Positions 62,138 to 64,000 of a stretch of DNA of 64,000 nt are shown in pieces (positions within the stretch are counted from its first letter, which is position 1; each line of letters starts with the position of its first letter). Source of the DNA: Flavobacterium sp. AED. Its GTDB lineage: Bacteria; Bacteroidota; Bacteroidia; Flavobacteriales; Flavobacteriaceae. Below the pieces are notes generated by a model that worked only from the letters and a program-made list of their open reading frames with translations, was not told the DNA's origin and made no database searches. A program made the translations under genes and the position numbers. The DNA lies in assembly GCF_000812945.1 (NCBI RefSeq), contig NZ_JSYM01000001.1, positions 1-64,000 of the forward strand, given 5' to 3'.

Positions 62138-64000
62138 ATGAATTTATATAAAAAAATAGTTTTCTTTATTTTGATTTTTGCCGCTTTTCAAGGGTATGCT
62201 CAAAACACTTTAGATGTTTTAGGCTTAGACAACACTACACCAGCAGCAGTTGCCTATAGTTTACGAAAAGTAAGTACCTCGTATGTTGGCAATGCTATAC
62301 AAGTGCGTCGCAGTAGTGATAACGCCACTCAGGATATTGGTTTTGATAATAATGGAGATTTAGACACAAGTGCTTTGCTGGCATTCGTTAGCAGTGATAA
62401 TGGTTACGTAAGTATTTGGTATGACCAAAGTGGTAACGGAAGAGATCTGATTAAAACAGATTATGACTTTCAACCACAAATAGTATTTGCAGGAGCTTTT
62501 AAATATATAGGTACAAGAGTAGCAATCGATTTTTTAGGAAATAAAGGGTTGGTTTATTCTGGATCACTAAGTTTAGCCAGTATTACTTCGGTGATTCGTT
62601 CTGAATCTGCAATTTGGCCGGGTCACCATTGCATTTTAGAGGGAAGCCCTAGAATAGGAGGGATATTAGAAAATGGAGGAACAACATTTCATTTCAATGT
62701 TTATCCACTTGAAATATGGAAAGATGGAATTTCAAAAACAACTTCTGAATCGCTGGCTCCCGTTGATGAAGCGATGGTTTTATCCATTAGTCCTCAAACC
62801 GATAACTTGTATCAAATATTTATAGGTAATTATGATGGTGGTAATGATGGTGGGTCAATTTTAGAAAGTGAAGCTATAGCATTTTCTTCTTTAAATCCGT
62901 CTAATATTCGTCTATCAATAGAATGTAATCAAGGGTCTTATTATAGAATTGCTATGAACTCATGTCCTACAGCAATATGGACTAATCCTTCGTCTTCAGA
63001 TCATTTTGAATGTTTAGGAACAACAGCAACCTCACTGACTGTCCAGGCTTCGGGAACCAATCTTTTATATCAATGGTACAGTAATTCCAGTTCCAGTACA
63101 AGCGGAGGAACTTTAATTAGTGATGCTAATAGTAATATTTTTATTCCGCCAACTTCAGTTGCAGGAACTACTTATTATTATGTTGTTGTTTCCGGTTCTG
63201 ATGGACCAGAAGTTACAAGTAGCATCTCTGGGGCAATTACAGTGGACGCTTTACCAACAGTGAGTATTTCTCCAACGAGTGCAATAATAAATTCTGGGGA
63301 ATCAGTTACTTTAACGGCTTCAGGAGCCAACTCCTATTTTTGGGGTTTTATTAATGCTGTACCTTTAGATCATGTGCCCAATTCTAAACTTGCTGTGGGT
63401 TTACGTCGGTTAAGTTCTTCGTATACTGGTTCTGCAATCCGTTTAAGAAGAGATAGTGATGATACTGAAGCTGATTTTGGATTTATAAACAATGAATTAG
63501 ATATTGCTGCAATTGCTATTTGGTTAGGCAGTGCCAATGGTTATTGTGTTATACTTTATGATCAATCCGGAAATGGAAACAATATGACTCCATCAGATTC
63601 ATCTACGCAGCCTCTTTTTGTCCCTAATGGATTGAATGACAAACCTATTTTAAGATTTAATACCAATCAAAATCTTGGGAATTCTGTAGATTTTCCTCCT
63701 CCTTTTACGGTGATTTATGGAGCAAAACAAACAGGGCCTAGTCGTAATCGTGTGATGACTTCTATGTATAACAATTGGTTGTTAGGCTGGTGGGGAGGTT
63801 TTAAATCAAAGGCACATTATGATAGTTGGATTACCAATGATTTTGATGAAGTTGCTGATAGTAATGCCTATGTATATTCAGGAACTGGCGACGGAATCAA
63901 CTCTGAGATATATGAAAATGGGGTTTCAAAAACAATTTTTCCTTCAGGTGGAGTTTCTGGTCCAAATGGAATTACGATAAATTATAATGAATCATCAGAA
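62138..64000 (+). CDS. Secreted protein with two GH54-like (AbfB-type) domains, continues beyond window
   Basis: 621 residues in the window with no stop. The signal peptide is 'YKKIVFFILIFAAFQGYAQ'. The first domain (about 25-290) has 'AVAYSLRKVSTSYVGNAIQV', 'DLDTSALLAFV' and 'VSIWYDQSGNGRDL', typical of the concanavalin-like catalytic domain of alpha-L-arabinofuranosidase B. An Ig-like domain ('LYQWYSNSSSSTSGGTLI', about 310-370) and a second GH54-like domain (from about 405, 'KLAVGLRRLSSSYTGSAIRL', 'VILYDQSGNGNN') follow. In Bacteroidetes such domains are common in surface proteins and often act in binding rather than hydrolysis. A T9SS sorting domain is expected beyond the window. Confidence 0.85.
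   Translation, partial: MNLYKKIVFFILIFAAFQGYAQNTLDVLGLDNTTPAAVAYSLRKVSTSYVGNAIQVRRSSDNATQDIGFDNNGDLDTSALLAFVSSDNGYVSIWYDQSGNGRDLIKTDYDFQPQIVFAGAFKYIGTRVAIDFLGNKGLVYSGSLSLASITSVIRSESAIWPGHHCILEGSPRIGGILENGGTTFHFNVYPLEIWKDGISKTTSESLAPVDEAMVLSISPQTDNLYQIFIGNYDGGNDGGSILESEAIAFSSLNPSNIRLSIECNQGSYYRIAMNSCPTAIWTNPSSSDHFECLGTTATSLTVQASGTNLLYQWYSNSSSSTSGGTLISDANSNIFIPPTSVAGTTYYYVVVSGSDGPEVTSSISGAITVDALPTVSISPTSAIINSGESVTLTASGANSYFWGFINAVPLDHVPNSKLAVGLRRLSSSYTGSAIRLRRDSDDTEADFGFINNELDIAAIAIWLGSANGYCVILYDQSGNGNNMTPSDSSTQPLFVPNGLNDKPILRFNTNQNLGNSVDFPPPFTVIYGAKQTGPSRNRVMTSMYNNWLLGWWGGFKSKAHYDSWITNDFDEVADSNAYVYSGTGDGINSEIYENGVSKTIFPSGGVSGPNGITINYNESSE

Noticed and set aside
1..64000. tRNA, rRNA or known riboswitches
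   Set aside because: I saw no cloverleaf, rRNA or cobalamin/TPP-type conserved boxes; icmF and the BtuF-like gene have no B12-box-like leader that I can support.

Overview
The window is AT-rich chromosomal DNA of a member of the Flavobacteriaceae, most likely Flavobacterium or a close relative. The pointers are the Bacteroidetes -7 promoter box TAnnTTTG in front of several genes, large surface proteins with type IX secretion (T9SS) sorting domains, a B12-dependent IcmF fusion mutase, a type III glutamine synthetase, and several families of intergenic palindromic repeats of the kind common in Flavobacterium. I saw no rRNA, tRNA, CRISPR array, transposase or integrase gene.

Layout. 1-10.5 kb, all on the minus strand: a ferric-siderophore and flavin electron-transfer locus. 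It holds a TonB-dependent siderophore receptor, a PepSY membrane protein, an ankyrin protein, a DUF2271 protein with a possible flavinylation motif, a PepSY/flavodoxin/FNR membrane reductase, the flavin transferase ApbE, and the start of a di-haem peroxidase. Three of its units share an unusual promoter/operator module that looks like an iron-responsive operator. 10.6-18.3 kb: small lipoprotein, topoisomerase III, hypotheticals, a DUF1801/YdeI-CDGSH fusion, a secreted esterase and a GH43 glycosidase. 18.8-31.2 kb: housekeeping and metabolism (prfA, pyrF, a cytosolic BtuF-like protein, a 49-aa coiled protein, hydrolase, catalase, purU, DUF4197 lipoprotein, icmF).

31.3-43.9 kb: three paralogous T9SS surface proteins of 0.85-1.36 thousand residues. 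Each lies behind long non-coding leaders that carry tandem copies of a hairpin-containing element, and about 410 bp of leader is duplicated in front of two of them. The first has eight units of a 237-bp repeat, one of them with an in-frame 93-bp deletion. The second is interrupted by a -1 frameshift exactly at an A AAA AAT heptamer. The third has PKD-like repeats with local tandem duplications.

44-59.7 kb: DUF1543, lipoprotein, TerC, divergent glutamine synthetases II and III, VOC and DUF4242 proteins, purM, GNAT, DUF6629, a CPBP protease overlapping an LRR membrane protein, MepB, a TetX-like monooxygenase and its AraC regulator. 60.0-60.9 kb: two small promoterless minus-strand genes set between 111-133 bp imperfect hairpins with GCATAAC/GTTATGC ends, which look like attC sites of a gene-cassette array. 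The second cassette gene is cut off at about 60.94 kb, where a 5'-truncated, tail-fibre-like adhesin begins. It is followed by a secreted protein with two GH54-like (AbfB-type) domains that runs off the window.

Most notable: (1) the tandem leader element upstream of the surface proteins, with compensatory changes in its stem; (2) the cassette array with attC-like sites; (3) the palindromic repeat family with conserved ends and a freely varying perfect stem; (4) the slippery-site frameshift; (5) the repeated operator module of the iron/flavin locus.
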